Below the pieces are notes generated by a model that worked only from the letters and a program-made list of their open reading frames with translations, was not told where the DNA came from and ran no database searches. From an uncultured Sphingomonadaceae bacterium (GTDB lineage Bacteria > Pseudomonadota > Alphaproteobacteria > Sphingomonadales > Sphingomonadaceae), in the NCBI GenBank assembly GCA_947495985.1, contig CANMBD010000004.1, positions 124,001-188,000 on the forward strand: 64,000 nucleotides of DNA, in the 5' to 3' direction. Both the position numbers and the translations under genes were made by a program. This document shows positions 44,931 through 53,748 of the stretch, in pieces. Numbering within the stretch: position 1 is the stretch's first letter; the number at the start of each line of letters is the position of its first letter.

Positions 44931-44951
44931 TGCAAATGATTATCAATATCA
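44931..44951. promoter_or_regulatory. Fur-box-like site
   Basis: TGCAAATGATTATCAATATCA resembles the classic iron box (GATAATGATAATCATTATC-type hexamer array, three NATWAT-like units in a row); the site is at 44931-44951. It ends 37 bp before the ATG of the 166-residue gene at 44989, where a repressor would cover the promoter. The DUF1489 gene starts 106 bp away on the other side. Confidence 0.6.
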
Positions 44952-44988
44952 TACATTCGGAATCCTATCTGAAAGAGGAGAAGCGCAT

Positions 44989-45489
44989 ATGGGATTATGG
45001 TCGGGAAGGTCGGAGCCGGAAAAATCGGGAACCGGAAAATCAGAGCTAAGCAATCTGAGGGCCGGCAGTCTGGCAAAACTGATAACGCCTTTACCCGACT
45101 TGATGTCGCTCGCTGCATCAGAGGCAAGGATCATCATGTCATTGCGTGTCGCGGTCATGAGCCAGAAATGCTATCGTGACTCGCGTCCCTATTTACAGGA
45201 TCGTCTCGGCGGGGAGCTTGCGGCAAACCGTTTTCTCATCCTGGTTGAAGCCATTGGCGAGGCCTGGCCTGAAAGCGTGAAAATTGCTCGCGCCTGTTGT
45301 CCGCATACGATGCCGGACGAGATGTTGTTGCTGAACATGCTATGCTGTGTCAGGCAAGAATGCCGGCCCGGTTTCGACGCGCTGATCTGTGAGATGATTG
45401 CGCCATGCGGTCGCGATCGCATTTATACCGACATGCGCAATTTTGCTTCGGTCTATAAGCCTTGGCTGGTCGAAAGCCGTTCAGGATGA
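44989..45489 (+). CDS. hypothetical protein, putatively iron-regulated
   Basis: A 166-residue soluble protein I cannot assign. It has no signal peptide. A Ser/Gly-rich start is followed by helices and a cysteine-rich second half (ARACCPHTMPDEMLLLNML, then CCVRQECRPGF and MIAPCGRD; seven or so cysteines). The start is firm: GAGGAG lies 8 bp before the ATG. A Fur-like box stands upstream, so expression under iron limitation is expected. The cysteines could bind a metal or cluster, but no known motif is matched. Confidence 0.72.
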   Translation: MGLWSGRSEPEKSGTGKSELSNLRAGSLAKLITPLPDLMSLAASEARIIMSLRVAVMSQKCYRDSRPYLQDRLGGELAANRFLILVEAIGEAWPESVKIARACCPHTMPDEMLLLNMLCCVRQECRPGFDALICEMIAPCGRDRIYTDMRNFASVYKPWLVESRSG

Positions 45490-45508
45490 TGGCCGGTCAT
45501 TACGGCTT

Positions 45509-46027
45509 TTATCGGTTGATGCGTTCAAACATCATAACGTCGCTATCCTTGTAGCGGCTGATCTCCGTCTCTCGATATCCCAGCTTGCCTGCGAGTTTTA
45601 TCGACGGACCATTGTCTGGGCTGATGATACACACTGTTTTCTCCGGCGAGAATTCATCGTCCAACCATTTTTGTGCGGCGGACATGGCTTCAAAAGCATA
45701 TCCCTTGCCCTGACCAGCGGTTGAGAACATCCAGGCAGCCTCGTGATAAGGATCAAAGTCCGCGCCCAGGCCGCGACGGAAATCACTGAAACCGGCATCT
45801 CCAATATAGCGAGCGTTTTCTTTTTCGATGACAGCAAACAGCCCGTAACCGCAAAATTCCCATCGACCGGAATGCGCCAGAAAACGCAGCCATGCCTCGT
45901 CATCTTTCGATGGCTCCCGTCCAATGAATTGCATAACCTCCGGATCTTGCGACATGGCTTTGTAAGCGTCAAAATCATTGGCGATATGAGGGCGCAGCAC
46001 CAGCCGCTCTGTTTCAATTTTATGCAT
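45509..46027 (-). CDS. GNAT family N-acetyltransferase (RimJ/RimL-like)
   Basis: A 172-residue GNAT protein: IETERLVLRPHIANDFDAY at the N-terminus (RimJ/RimL-type), YIGDAGFSDFRRGLG (beta-4 region), the acetyl-CoA loop in STAGQGKGYAFEAM (about residues 101-114, Q/RxxGxG/A pattern) and the late NGPSIKLAGKLGYRE. It acetylates an amine, possibly a protein N-terminus or a small molecule. It lies 3 bp after mgtE on the same strand, likely co-transcribed. Confidence 0.87.
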   Translation of the reverse strand: MHKIETERLVLRPHIANDFDAYKAMSQDPEVMQFIGREPSKDDEAWLRFLAHSGRWEFCGYGLFAVIEKENARYIGDAGFSDFRRGLGADFDPYHEAAWMFSTAGQGKGYAFEAMSAAQKWLDDEFSPEKTVCIISPDNGPSIKLAGKLGYRETEISRYKDSDVMMFERINR

Positions 46028-46030
46028 GCG

Positions 46031-47440
46031 CTAGAAACCAACCATCCCGCTTGCTACTGCAAGGCCAAGGAAAGCCAAAAAGCCCATTGTATCGGTGATC
46101 ATGGTGACAAAGACGGATGATGCCAATGCCGGATCCTGTTTCATCCGTTCCAGCATGACCGGGACAAAAATTCCGGCAAAGCCCGCTATGACAATGTTAA
46201 TGAGCATGGCCGCTGCTATGACCCCGCCGAGCATCGGATTGCTGAAAACCAGAGCCGTACCAATACCAATCAGAACGGCAATTGTCCCTCCATTGAGCAT
46301 TGCTACGCGAAATTCGCGTATGATGACCCTGCGCGTATTGGACCGGGTCAGTTCGTTCATCGCTAGCGCACGCACCGAAACCGCCATGGTTTGTGTACCT
46401 GCATTACCGCCAATTGAGGCCACGATCGGCATCAGGACGGCGAGTGCGACCATCTGTTCGATGGCGGCCCCGAATATCGAGATCACGAAGCTAGCAATCA
46501 TCGCGGTGGCGAGGTTGGCAATCAACCATTTTACACGTGATTTATAACTGTCACGGATCGGCTCGTTAATATCGCCTTCGCCTGCACCGGAGAGTAGCAG
46601 GACGTCCTCACTGGCTTCATCTTCGACAATGTGGAGAATGTCATCCACCGTGATCATTCCGATCAGACGCCCATCTTCGTTGACGACAGCAGCCGAAATC
46701 AGATTATATTTCTGGAAGCGCAGCGCCACTTCTTCCTGATCCATGTCGACCGGGATCAAGGTCTGTTCCCGCTTCATGATATCGGCAACCGCAATGTCAC
46801 GGGGTACGCGCAATATCCAGCTAAGCTGACAGGTCCCGACCGGTTTATAGGATGGATCGACTACATAGACTTCCCAGAATTCGGTAGTCAGATCCCCATG
46901 CTCGCGCAGATAGTCAATCAGCTGGCCGACATTCATATGCTCCGGTACGGCGACCAGATCCCGCTGCATGATGCGGCCTGCGGATTCCTCGGGATAGGTA
47001 AGGGCACTCTCGATAACCGCGCGGTCTTCGTCATCCAGCTCGGCCAGAACAGCTTGTTGTTCGCCTTCCTCAAGGTCCTCGATAATCGCAACAGCATCAT
47101 CGGTTTCGAGCTGTTCCGTAAGGTCTGCAATCTGGCCAGGTTCCAGAATTTCGATCAGATCTTCACGAACATGCTCGTTCATTTCTGACAAAACATCGGC
47201 GCTGACCAGATCGCCCAGTGCCCCGGCTAGCGGCGCACGCTCATCCTCGTCGATCAGCTCGAACAGATCGGCAATATCGGCATTGTGCAGGGGGTTGACC
47301 AGTTCCTGCGCGAGATTGGCATTGCCGTCGTCCACCGCCTCGGAAACCGAGCGGACAAATTCGTCGGTCAGGCGATTGTCTTCATCCAGGCGTCGTGGCG
47401 CAACATCTTCCACTTCAGGAGCGTCTGTCATCTCGGTCAT
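46031..47440 (-). CDS. mgtE: magnesium transporter MgtE
   Basis: A 469-residue MgtE channel: N-domain with ADLFELIDEDERAPLAGAL (about residue 54), two CBS domains (MQRDLVAVPEHMNVGQLIDY about 158; MKREQTLIPVDMDQEEVALR about 221), the connecting helix and five transmembrane helices. The pore region carries MPIVASIGGNAGTQTMAVSVRAL-like signature (about 337-358) with the conserved GGNAGTQ. The CBS/N domains act as a cytoplasmic Mg sensor in the family. Confidence 0.95.
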   Translation of the reverse strand: MTEMTDAPEVEDVAPRRLDEDNRLTDEFVRSVSEAVDDGNANLAQELVNPLHNADIADLFELIDEDERAPLAGALGDLVSADVLSEMNEHVREDLIEILEPGQIADLTEQLETDDAVAIIEDLEEGEQQAVLAELDDEDRAVIESALTYPEESAGRIMQRDLVAVPEHMNVGQLIDYLREHGDLTTEFWEVYVVDPSYKPVGTCQLSWILRVPRDIAVADIMKREQTLIPVDMDQEEVALRFQKYNLISAAVVNEDGRLIGMITVDDILHIVEDEASEDVLLLSGAGEGDINEPIRDSYKSRVKWLIANLATAMIASFVISIFGAAIEQMVALAVLMPIVASIGGNAGTQTMAVSVRALAMNELTRSNTRRVIIREFRVAMLNGGTIAVLIGIGTALVFSNPMLGGVIAAAMLINIVIAGFAGIFVPVMLERMKQDPALASSVFVTMITDTMGFLAFLGLAVASGMVGF

Positions 47441-47620
47441 GGCGATGCTCCCCTTTTCTGGTCATTGGCGTCACATGAGGCGGGTTTGTAATAGCTGTGC
47501 CGGTATAATTGCAATCTTTTGTGACATTTATCGAAAGGAGCGGGTGATTTTTACGAATTGCCCCCCTATATGCAGGGCCAGAGATTTTATCACCGAAACA
47601 CAAATCGTAAGGAATGTTCC

Positions 47621-48070
47621 ATGGCGCATGAAAAAATGACCCTCCACCTGAATACCGGCGATGTAGAAATCAAACTTCGCCCTGATCTGGCACCCGGCCA
47701 TGTTGAGCGGATTACCGAGCTGGCATCGGAAGGCTTTTATGACGGTGTTGTTTTTCACCGTGTGATTGACGGTTTCATGGCGCAAGGTGGTGATCCAACC
47801 GGCACAGGCATGTCCGGTTCCGACAAGCCGGATATTCCGGCCGAGTTTAGCGATGCTCCGCACAGTCGCGGCGTTTGCTCGATGGCCCGGACAATGGATC
47901 CAAACAGCGCGAACAGCCAGTTTTTCATCTGCCTCGACGATGCAGGTTTCCTGGACGGCCAATATACCGTCTGGGGCGAAGTGACGAGCGGCATGGATGC
48001 TGTGGATGCCCTGCCCAAAGGTGAGCCACCAGCAGAGCCCGGCTCAATCAAAAATGTGACACTGGGTTAA
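47621..48070 (+). CDS. cyclophilin-type peptidyl-prolyl cis-trans isomerase
   Basis: A 149-residue cytoplasmic cyclophilin without signal peptide. Catalytic landmarks are FYDGVVFHRVIDGFMAQGGD (about residue 37-56, with the active Arg), RGVCSMARTMDPNSANSQFF (Q of the site, about 86-105), and YTVWGEV (about 117-123). The start at 47621 has AAGGA 8 bp upstream; a longer TTG frame is not favoured. A small lipoprotein gene follows 17 bp later. Confidence 0.93.
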   Translation: MAHEKMTLHLNTGDVEIKLRPDLAPGHVERITELASEGFYDGVVFHRVIDGFMAQGGDPTGTGMSGSDKPDIPAEFSDAPHSRGVCSMARTMDPNSANSQFFICLDDAGFLDGQYTVWGEVTSGMDAVDALPKGEPPAEPGSIKNVTLG

Positions 48071-48087
48071 GCTTAAGCGGCCTATTT

Positions 48088-48513
48088 GTGAAAAGCGCCT
48101 TCCTCTCCGGCCTCGCATCAACCAGCTTGTTGCTGGTGTCCTGTGCGGCCGGAGATGATGAATCAGACAGCGCTGAAATTCAGGTAACGGCACCCATTGA
48201 TCCCGCCGCCGCCGAAACCGGTCCTCTTGCCGACATGCAGGGGCAATGGGTGTCTGACAACAATTCCGCAGATACTATCTTGGTGGAGGGCAGCAGCTTC
48301 CAAACCCTCCAGAATGGCGAACTGCAAGATGATGTATCGATCATCTTTGTCGATAGCTGCAAGACGCGCGTGCCCGATATGGACGGTAAAGCATTCGTTT
48401 TGCGCAGAAAAGAAAAACAAACCTGCTATCTGCTCTATTCCGTGTCAGAAGAAAAGCTGAGCTACATTGATGGCACTCGCGGGAGAACATCGCGTTTCAC
48501 GCGGAAAGAATAG
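48088..48513 (+). CDS. hypothetical lipoprotein
   Basis: A 141-residue protein with a GTG start and a lipoprotein signal peptide (lipobox LVSC, Cys about residue 19), then an acidic Asp/Ala-rich linker and a small beta-rich domain (about residues 50-140) with two cysteines (VDSCKTRVPDMDG and KQTCYLLYS) that could be disulfide-linked. I do not recognise the fold. It lies between the cyclophilin and GST genes on the same strand. Confidence 0.75.
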   Translation: MKSAFLSGLASTSLLLVSCAAGDDESDSAEIQVTAPIDPAAAETGPLADMQGQWVSDNNSADTILVEGSSFQTLQNGELQDDVSIIFVDSCKTRVPDMDGKAFVLRRKEKQTCYLLYSVSEEKLSYIDGTRGRTSRFTRKE

Positions 48514-48536
48514 ACTGGCAATTGGAGACTGAAGCA

Positions 48537-49433
48537 ATGACCGACAAACCGGCTGAATATACCCCACCTAAAGTCTGGACATGGGATAGTGAAAGTGGCG
48601 GGCGTTTTGCCAATATCAATCGCCCGATTGCAGGCCCGACCCATGACAAGGAATTACCGGTCGGCAAACATCCCTTTCAGCTTTATTCGCTCGGCACGCC
48701 CAATGGGGTGAAAGTCACAATCATGTTCGAAGAGCTTTTGGAGGCCGGGATCAGCGCAGCGGAATATGATGCGTGGTTGGTTAATATTGGTGAAGGTTCG
48801 CAATTTGGCAGTGGCTTTGTCGACATTAATCCGAACAGCAAAATTCCCGCGTTACTGGATCACAGTACGACCCCGCCAACCCGGCTTTTTGAATCCGGTT
48901 CCATGTTGATCTACCTGGCTGAGAAGTTCGATAAATTCTTGGCAAAGGACGGCGCGACACGTGCCGAAACGATCAACTGGGTGATGTGGCAAATGGGCAG
49001 CGCGCCCTTCCTCGGCGGCGGGTTCGGCCATTTCTATGCTTATGCACCAGAAAAATATGAATATCCGATCAACCGCTATGCAATGGAAGTAAAACGGCAG
49101 ATGGACGTGCTTGATCGCCATCTTGCGGACAATGAATATTTCGCGGGCGATGACTATAGTATCGCCGATATGGCGATTTTCCCGTGGTATGGTGGGTTGG
49201 CGCGCGGCGTCCTTTATGAAGCCGGTGAATTTCTGGCCGTACAGGATTATAAAAACGTCCAGCGCTGGACAGCGCAACTGGGTGATCGCCCCGCAGTGAA
49301 GCGCGGCATGATGGTCAACCGGCCTTATGGCGAACCAGAGACTCAGTTGCACGAACGCCATGATGCAAGTGACTTTGAAACCAACACACTGGACAAGCGT
49401 ATCGCCCGCGGTGAAGTCGAAGCGCCGGAATAA
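48537..49433 (+). CDS. yghU: YghU-type glutathione S-transferase / disulfide-bond reductase
   Basis: A 298-residue GST with the long N-terminal extension of the YghU/YfcG group (YTPPKVWTWDSESGGRFANINRP). The thioredoxin-like domain has QLYSLGTPNGVKVTIMFEELL (about residue 50-70), FVDINPNSKIPALLDH and FESGSMLIYLAEKF, in which the Thr/Asn-rich glutathione site of the group sits (about 56-58). The helical C-domain has YSIADMAIFPW. YghU reduces disulfides using two glutathiones. The ATG at 48537 (GGAG 10 bp before) is preferred to an upstream one. Confidence 0.9.
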   Translation: MTDKPAEYTPPKVWTWDSESGGRFANINRPIAGPTHDKELPVGKHPFQLYSLGTPNGVKVTIMFEELLEAGISAAEYDAWLVNIGEGSQFGSGFVDINPNSKIPALLDHSTTPPTRLFESGSMLIYLAEKFDKFLAKDGATRAETINWVMWQMGSAPFLGGGFGHFYAYAPEKYEYPINRYAMEVKRQMDVLDRHLADNEYFAGDDYSIADMAIFPWYGGLARGVLYEAGEFLAVQDYKNVQRWTAQLGDRPAVKRGMMVNRPYGEPETQLHERHDASDFETNTLDKRIARGEVEAPE

Positions 49434-49996
49434 TGCGCCTCGGTAAGCCGCGTATCGCTCCGCTATCTGATGCGGATATGGACGACGAGCAAAAAGCGAT
49501 GCTGGGCGAGCGTTTCCAGCAAGGCCCCGTGTTCAATATTTTTCGGACACTGGCCCGCGCACCAAAAGCGTTCAAGGCCTTCATGTGGTGGGGCGGCTAT
49601 ATGCTGTCACGCCACAACAGCCTGCCGGAGCGTGAACGGGAAATCATTATCCTGCGGACGGGATTTAACTGGAAATCCGGTTATGAATGGGCGCAGCATG
49701 TTCGCATCGGTAAAGATGCCGGGATAACCGATGAAGAGATTGAACGGATCAAACAAGGACCGGATGCACCGGGCTGGACGCCTCTGGAAGCCGCGATGCT
49801 GCAGGCGACCGATGAGTTGACCAGCGACAGCTTTGTGACCGACGAAACCTGGTCCGCACTGTCTGAATTGACCGAGAAACAGCGTATGGATCTGGTCATG
49901 ACCGTTGGTCAATATACCCAGGTTTCAATGATGCTGAACAGCTATGGCGTGCAGCTGGACGAAGATTTGGCACTCGATCCGGATTTAAAAGCTTAG
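49433..49996 (+). CDS. carboxymuconolactone decarboxylase family protein
   Basis: A 187-residue CMD/AhpD-fold protein: FRTLARAPKAFKAFMWWGGY (about residue 32-51), LPEREREIIILRTGFNWKSGYEWAQH (around 61-86, with the E and H of the fold), GITDEEIERIKQGPDAPGW. The CxxC of AhpD-type peroxidases is absent, so a peroxidase role is unlikely and a decarboxylase or lactone-related role is possible. It is coupled to yghU through TAATG. Confidence 0.85.
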   Translation: MRLGKPRIAPLSDADMDDEQKAMLGERFQQGPVFNIFRTLARAPKAFKAFMWWGGYMLSRHNSLPEREREIIILRTGFNWKSGYEWAQHVRIGKDAGITDEEIERIKQGPDAPGWTPLEAAMLQATDELTSDSFVTDETWSALSELTEKQRMDLVMTVGQYTQVSMMLNSYGVQLDEDLALDPDLKA

Positions 49997-50004
49997 GTAG
50001 AGTT

Positions 50005-50838
50005 TCAAGCCGGTAAGGCTCCGAACGGAACAACCTTGTTGTCCACATCATGACCGATATCCGCTCCGCCCAGATAGGGGATGGCATAGCGATCACATAG
50101 GCGCTGGACGATTTCCTCCGCTTCTTCGCCAAAGGGCCGGTTATTTTCCGGCACTTCACTGACCCGGCCTAGGCGAATACCTGCCAAACCCTTATCCGCC
50201 AGATGTGTTGTGACATTGAACAGGGCGCGGTCAAAAGCGTAGAGATATTCGGCAATTTCCTCGATCATCAGCACGTGGCCTTTGAGATCGGGCAGCAAGG
50301 GCGTACCCACCATCATCGCCAAAGTCATCAGGTTGAACGCCGCATATTTCTGACCTGTCTCAACATGTGGTTCCAACGCAGCTTTATCCTGGTGCACCAG
50401 CCAGTCGAGACCGCGCCGGACGGCGGCCATCCCGTCATCGCGCCGCATATCGACCGGCATCGGACCGTGCGCCTGCGTGCCAATGCCAACCTTATATAGC
50501 GCGCCCAGCAGATTGCCGCCGTCGCTATAACCCATATAATGTTTGTCCCTTGCTTCAGGGGCCAGCTGTGTCAGAATGTCATCGGCAATCCGCGCTGCGC
50601 CGTAGCCACCACGCGCAAACCAGATGGCATCAATGGATGGGTTATTAGCTAGTGACAGGAAAGCCGATGATCGCAGATCGTCCGTCCCAGCAAAATGCCC
50701 TTCGATGGCAAAGCATTGATCGTGAAAAATCAGCTCGGCTTCGGGATGACTTTGGCTGGTGAGGGCAGTGAGCTGCTCAGCTTCCTCTTTATATAAAGGC
50801 GTTGACGGCGCACAAATGCCGATCCTGACCTGTCCCAC
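50005..50838 (-). CDS. ldcA: LD-carboxypeptidase (S66 family)
   Basis: A 277-residue S66 peptidase, which trims the terminal D-Ala from murein tetrapeptide in the cytoplasm. Visible are GICAPSTPLYKEE at the start, IDAIWFARGGYGAARI (about residue 70-85), the nucleophile in YMGYSDGGNLLGAL (Ser about 103), an acidic MIEEIAEYLYAFDR (Glu of the triad, about 190) and a late PYLGGADIGHD (His about 263). It is divergent from an Mpl-type Mur ligase, which uses the tripeptide product, so the two form a murein-recycling pair. Confidence 0.9.
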   Translation of the reverse strand: MGQVRIGICAPSTPLYKEEAEQLTALTSQSHPEAELIFHDQCFAIEGHFAGTDDLRSSAFLSLANNPSIDAIWFARGGYGAARIADDILTQLAPEARDKHYMGYSDGGNLLGALYKVGIGTQAHGPMPVDMRRDDGMAAVRRGLDWLVHQDKAALEPHVETGQKYAAFNLMTLAMMVGTPLLPDLKGHVLMIEEIAEYLYAFDRALFNVTTHLADKGLAGIRLGRVSEVPENNRPFGEEAEEIVQRLCDRYAIPYLGGADIGHDVDNKVVPFGALPA

Positions 50839-50910
50839 GATATTTTTATCCCCTGACCTTGTTTTTACGTCAATATAATTGCCAAAAAGCTATCGAGGCC
50901 ATAGCGGGGG

Positions 50911-52311
50911 ATGATGAGTAAAGACAAATCCTATTATTTCTGTGGCATTGGTGGATCGGGCATGTTGCCGCTGGCGATGATCGTCCGGGAAAGCGGTGCC
51001 GAAGTATCAGGTTCGGACCGGGCGCTCGATCAGGGGCGGCTGGCCACCAAGTTTGAATGGTTGAAAGAAAAGGGTGTTGGGCTGTTTGCGCAAGACGGCA
51101 GCGGCCTGACCTCGGGCGACCAGATATTGATCGCGTCCGCCGCCATTGAAGACACCGTACCGGACGTCGCGAAAGCCAATAGTCTAGGCTGTGCCCGGAT
51201 GACCCGCGCGGAATTGCTGGCGGAGCAGTTTAACGCCTCACCGCGCAGCATTGCGATTGGCGGTACCAGCGGGAAATCAACCGTGACCGGCATGATCGGC
51301 TGGATATTGACTGAGGCCGGTCTGAATCCGACAATCATGAATGGCGCGGTGATGAAGAACTTTGTCGCGGACGACGCGCCTTTCGCGAGCTCGCGGGTTG
51401 GCGATGGTGGCATCATGATCAGTGAAGTCGATGAGAGCGACGGGTCGATTGCCTTGTTTGATCCAGAAATCGCTGTTTTAAACAATGTCAGTCTGGATCA
51501 TAAAAGCTTGGAGGAATTGCGTCAGCTTTTCGGCGACTTTGCCGGCAAGGCAAAGCACTGCATCTGGAACACGGATGATGCGGAAACGGCAGCTTTGGTT
51601 GATGGGCTTGAGCTAAGCCAAGCCATCAGTTTCGGATTTTCCGATAAGGCGGATTTCCAGGCCTCTGATGTGGAGGAAGCTCCGATCAGCAGCCGCTTCA
51701 CATTATCGGTCGAAGGAAACAGTTTTCCGGTCACCATGCGGGTGCCCGGTCATCACAATATCGCCAACGCTCTTGCTGCCATCGCAGCGGCATCCGCCGT
51801 TGGTGTGCCAGTGACAACCAGTGTTGCCGCCATTGCTACATTCACAGGCCTTGCGCGACGTTTTGACATTGTCGGCACAGCAAATGACATGAGCGTGATC
51901 GATGATTTTGGGCACAATCCTGACAAGATCGCGGCCACACTCAAAACCATGAAGGCCTTCCCTGGCCGTATCATCGCTTTTTTTCAGCCGCATGGATTTG
52001 GGCCGATACACAAGATGGGTGCCGAGCTGGCCGAGGTATTTGCCGAGCTGCTCGATGGGGACGACCGGGTGATCCTGTGCGATCCGGTTTATTTTGGTGG
52101 TACTGTCGATCGCAGCATCGGCACTAATTCCATTACCAATGCGGTCAAGGTGGCTGGCGGAAACGCAAAGCATATAGCGGATCGGGAGGACTGCGGAGAG
52201 CATATAGTCGAAATTGCGAGGCCGGGAGATCGCATCGTCATCATGGGTGCCCGCGACGATACGCTGAGTATATTTGCGTCCGATATACTAAGCAAACTGG
52301 CGGCCAAGTAA
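50911..52311 (+). CDS. mpl: Mur ligase, probably UDP-N-acetylmuramate:tripeptide ligase (Mpl)
   Basis: A 466-residue Mur ligase. The N-domain begins YYFCGIGGSGMLPLAMI, the ATP-binding loop is IGGTSGKSTVTGMIGW (about residue 115-130), the metal/carbamate region SEVDESDGSIALFDPEIAVLNN follows (about 168-189), then HHNIANALAAIAAA and the C-domain VIDDFGHNPDKIAATLKTM. It lacks the exact MurC housekeeping context (no dcw cluster near). Together with the neighbouring LD-carboxypeptidase this favours Mpl, which reattaches recycled L-Ala-gamma-D-Glu-mDAP to UDP-MurNAc. MurC cannot be fully excluded. Confidence 0.82.
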   Translation: MMSKDKSYYFCGIGGSGMLPLAMIVRESGAEVSGSDRALDQGRLATKFEWLKEKGVGLFAQDGSGLTSGDQILIASAAIEDTVPDVAKANSLGCARMTRAELLAEQFNASPRSIAIGGTSGKSTVTGMIGWILTEAGLNPTIMNGAVMKNFVADDAPFASSRVGDGGIMISEVDESDGSIALFDPEIAVLNNVSLDHKSLEELRQLFGDFAGKAKHCIWNTDDAETAALVDGLELSQAISFGFSDKADFQASDVEEAPISSRFTLSVEGNSFPVTMRVPGHHNIANALAAIAAASAVGVPVTTSVAAIATFTGLARRFDIVGTANDMSVIDDFGHNPDKIAATLKTMKAFPGRIIAFFQPHGFGPIHKMGAELAEVFAELLDGDDRVILCDPVYFGGTVDRSIGTNSITNAVKVAGGNAKHIADREDCGEHIVEIARPGDRIVIMGARDDTLSIFASDILSKLAAK

Positions 52312-52332
52312 AAGACCTCTCTGTCAGCGCAA

Positions 52333-52357
52333 ATCAGGCCCTTGAGAAGGGCCTGAT
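52333..52357. terminator. bidirectional terminator hairpin after mpl
   Basis: ATCAGGCCCTT and AAGGGCCTGAT form a perfect 11-bp stem around a GAG loop, between two convergent genes (ends at 52311 and 52405). The T tails are short (CTTGATT on the plus strand, TTG on the minus strand), so efficiency is uncertain. Confidence 0.7.
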
Positions 52358-52404
52358 CTTGATTGGTTATCGCGGGTGTAAAGTGAAATCAGATTCCACT
52401 TTTG

Positions 52405-52659
52405 TCAGGGGCTTGTGGGTGTATCGTCATCATCATCGTTATTGATTATGGTGAGCGTAACAAAACCGACTGCAATGGCGCCAGCTAGCACGGCAATGAT
52501 GGTATCACTGCCACCCCCTAAATTATTGACTTGTTCCTGATTCGCGGAAACGCGCTCTACGCTTGCGCTGGTCACAGGGGCGACCGCCTGCGATTGCGCC
52601 ATAACAGGCGCCGTCGAAAGAGATAGAGCGGATAAGGTAGCCAAAGTCTTGAAACGCAT
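52405..52659 (-). CDS. small exported membrane protein with Asp-rich tail
   Basis: An 84-residue protein. A cleavable signal peptide ends near PVMA-QS (residues 1-21). A short Ser/Val-rich stretch follows, then one hydrophobic helix (TIIAVLAGAIAVGFVTLTII) and a tail NNDDDDDTPTSP. The start at 52659 has GGAG 8 bp upstream. No family recognised. A signal peptide plus a C-terminal helix and charged tail resembles the layout of sorting-type envelope proteins, but the PEP-CTERM motif itself is not present. Confidence 0.7.
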   Translation of the reverse strand: MRFKTLATLSALSLSTAPVMAQSQAVAPVTSASVERVSANQEQVNNLGGGSDTIIAVLAGAIAVGFVTLTIINNDDDDDTPTSP

Positions 52660-52837
52660 GCATTTTCTCCAATATCTTAATCGGTCAATATTATACTGCA
52701 ATTTCGCAGCATTATATTTCCCCAATATTTGGTTTTACGACAAAAAATGTCGATACAGCGTGACGATTCTGTTCTTTTATCAGAAAATAATATAAATGTC
52801 ATGAGCATCCAGCGGCCAAACAGGCACGCTTCGTCGC

Positions 52838-53716
52838 CTAAAGCCCCGCTTTTAGGACCCAATCATGAAAAATTCGCACGGCCCGGTTTTTCTTGTCCCG
52901 TTTGCGGCAGACGAACCAATAGGAGTAAGGACTGTCGATATCATAATCGAATAGCCGGGCGAGGCGGGGGTCATTGGCATCGGAGAAATGACCGCCATGC
53001 ATGATGGCGACGCCCAGGCCCTGGGCGGCCGCCTCCAGCATTAAAGGGCCGCTATTCATATGGTCGACGCTGGCCGGGTCCAGATCTGGCAGACCGACAG
53101 CTTCTTTCCAGCGATCAAAGGCTTTCGCCATGTCGCTGTGGATTAATATGTTGTGATCCTTCAGATCTTGCGGCGTTTTGATGGCATTGGGGCCGTTAAC
53201 AAGTTCTGCTGCGGCAATGGCATATACCTTGTTGCTGTCCAGCTTCACGGCATAGAGATTGGGATCGACATGATCCGCAATGATTATTGCAGCATCAATT
53301 ACGTCACCCAGCATATTTTCTGCATGTGTAGAGGTGTCGACATCAATATGCAGCTTGGGATAGAGTTTTCTCAGCTCCGGCAGGCGCGGCAAGAGACGCG
53401 TTGCTCCGAAAAGCGGCAATACGCCAAGTCGCAGTCTAAGATCGCTGCCGCTGACGGTCATTTGATCAACCGCTTCGCCAATCGTTTCCATAGCTGGCGC
53501 CACCGCATTGAGCAGTACCTCGCCATCGTCGTTCAGGATCATTGCCTGATTACGCCGTTCAAACAGGGGCTTGCCGATATGATCCTCAAGAGATTTGATT
53601 CGGCGGCTTAGCGCCGGGGCCGAAAGGGCAAGTTCTGCTGCAGCTGCCTTGGATGAGCCGAGTCGCGCGACGCGGATAAAGGCTTCCAAGGCGCGTAGGG
53701 GAGGGAGACGTCGCAT
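52838..53716 (-). CDS. LysR family transcriptional regulator
   Basis: A 292-residue LysR-type regulator of the GcvA-like group. The N-terminal HTH reads PPLRALEAFIRVARLGSSKA then LALSAPALSRRIKSLED, and the ligand domain follows with LRLRLGVLPLFGATRLLPRL and SGPLMLEAAAQGLGVAI. The start at 53716 (MRRLPPL) is typical; the frame is open to 53767. Palindromes at 53749 and 53815 lie upstream. Its neighbouring divergent region has no protein gene but ends in a terminator. Confidence 0.9.
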   Translation of the reverse strand: MRRLPPLRALEAFIRVARLGSSKAAAAELALSAPALSRRIKSLEDHIGKPLFERRNQAMILNDDGEVLLNAVAPAMETIGEAVDQMTVSGSDLRLRLGVLPLFGATRLLPRLPELRKLYPKLHIDVDTSTHAENMLGDVIDAAIIIADHVDPNLYAVKLDSNKVYAIAAAELVNGPNAIKTPQDLKDHNILIHSDMAKAFDRWKEAVGLPDLDPASVDHMNSGPLMLEAAAQGLGVAIMHGGHFSDANDPRLARLFDYDIDSPYSYWFVCRKRDKKNRAVRIFHDWVLKAGL

Positions 53717-53748
53717 GGTGTTGTTGATATTGCGGCTAAATGCGAATT

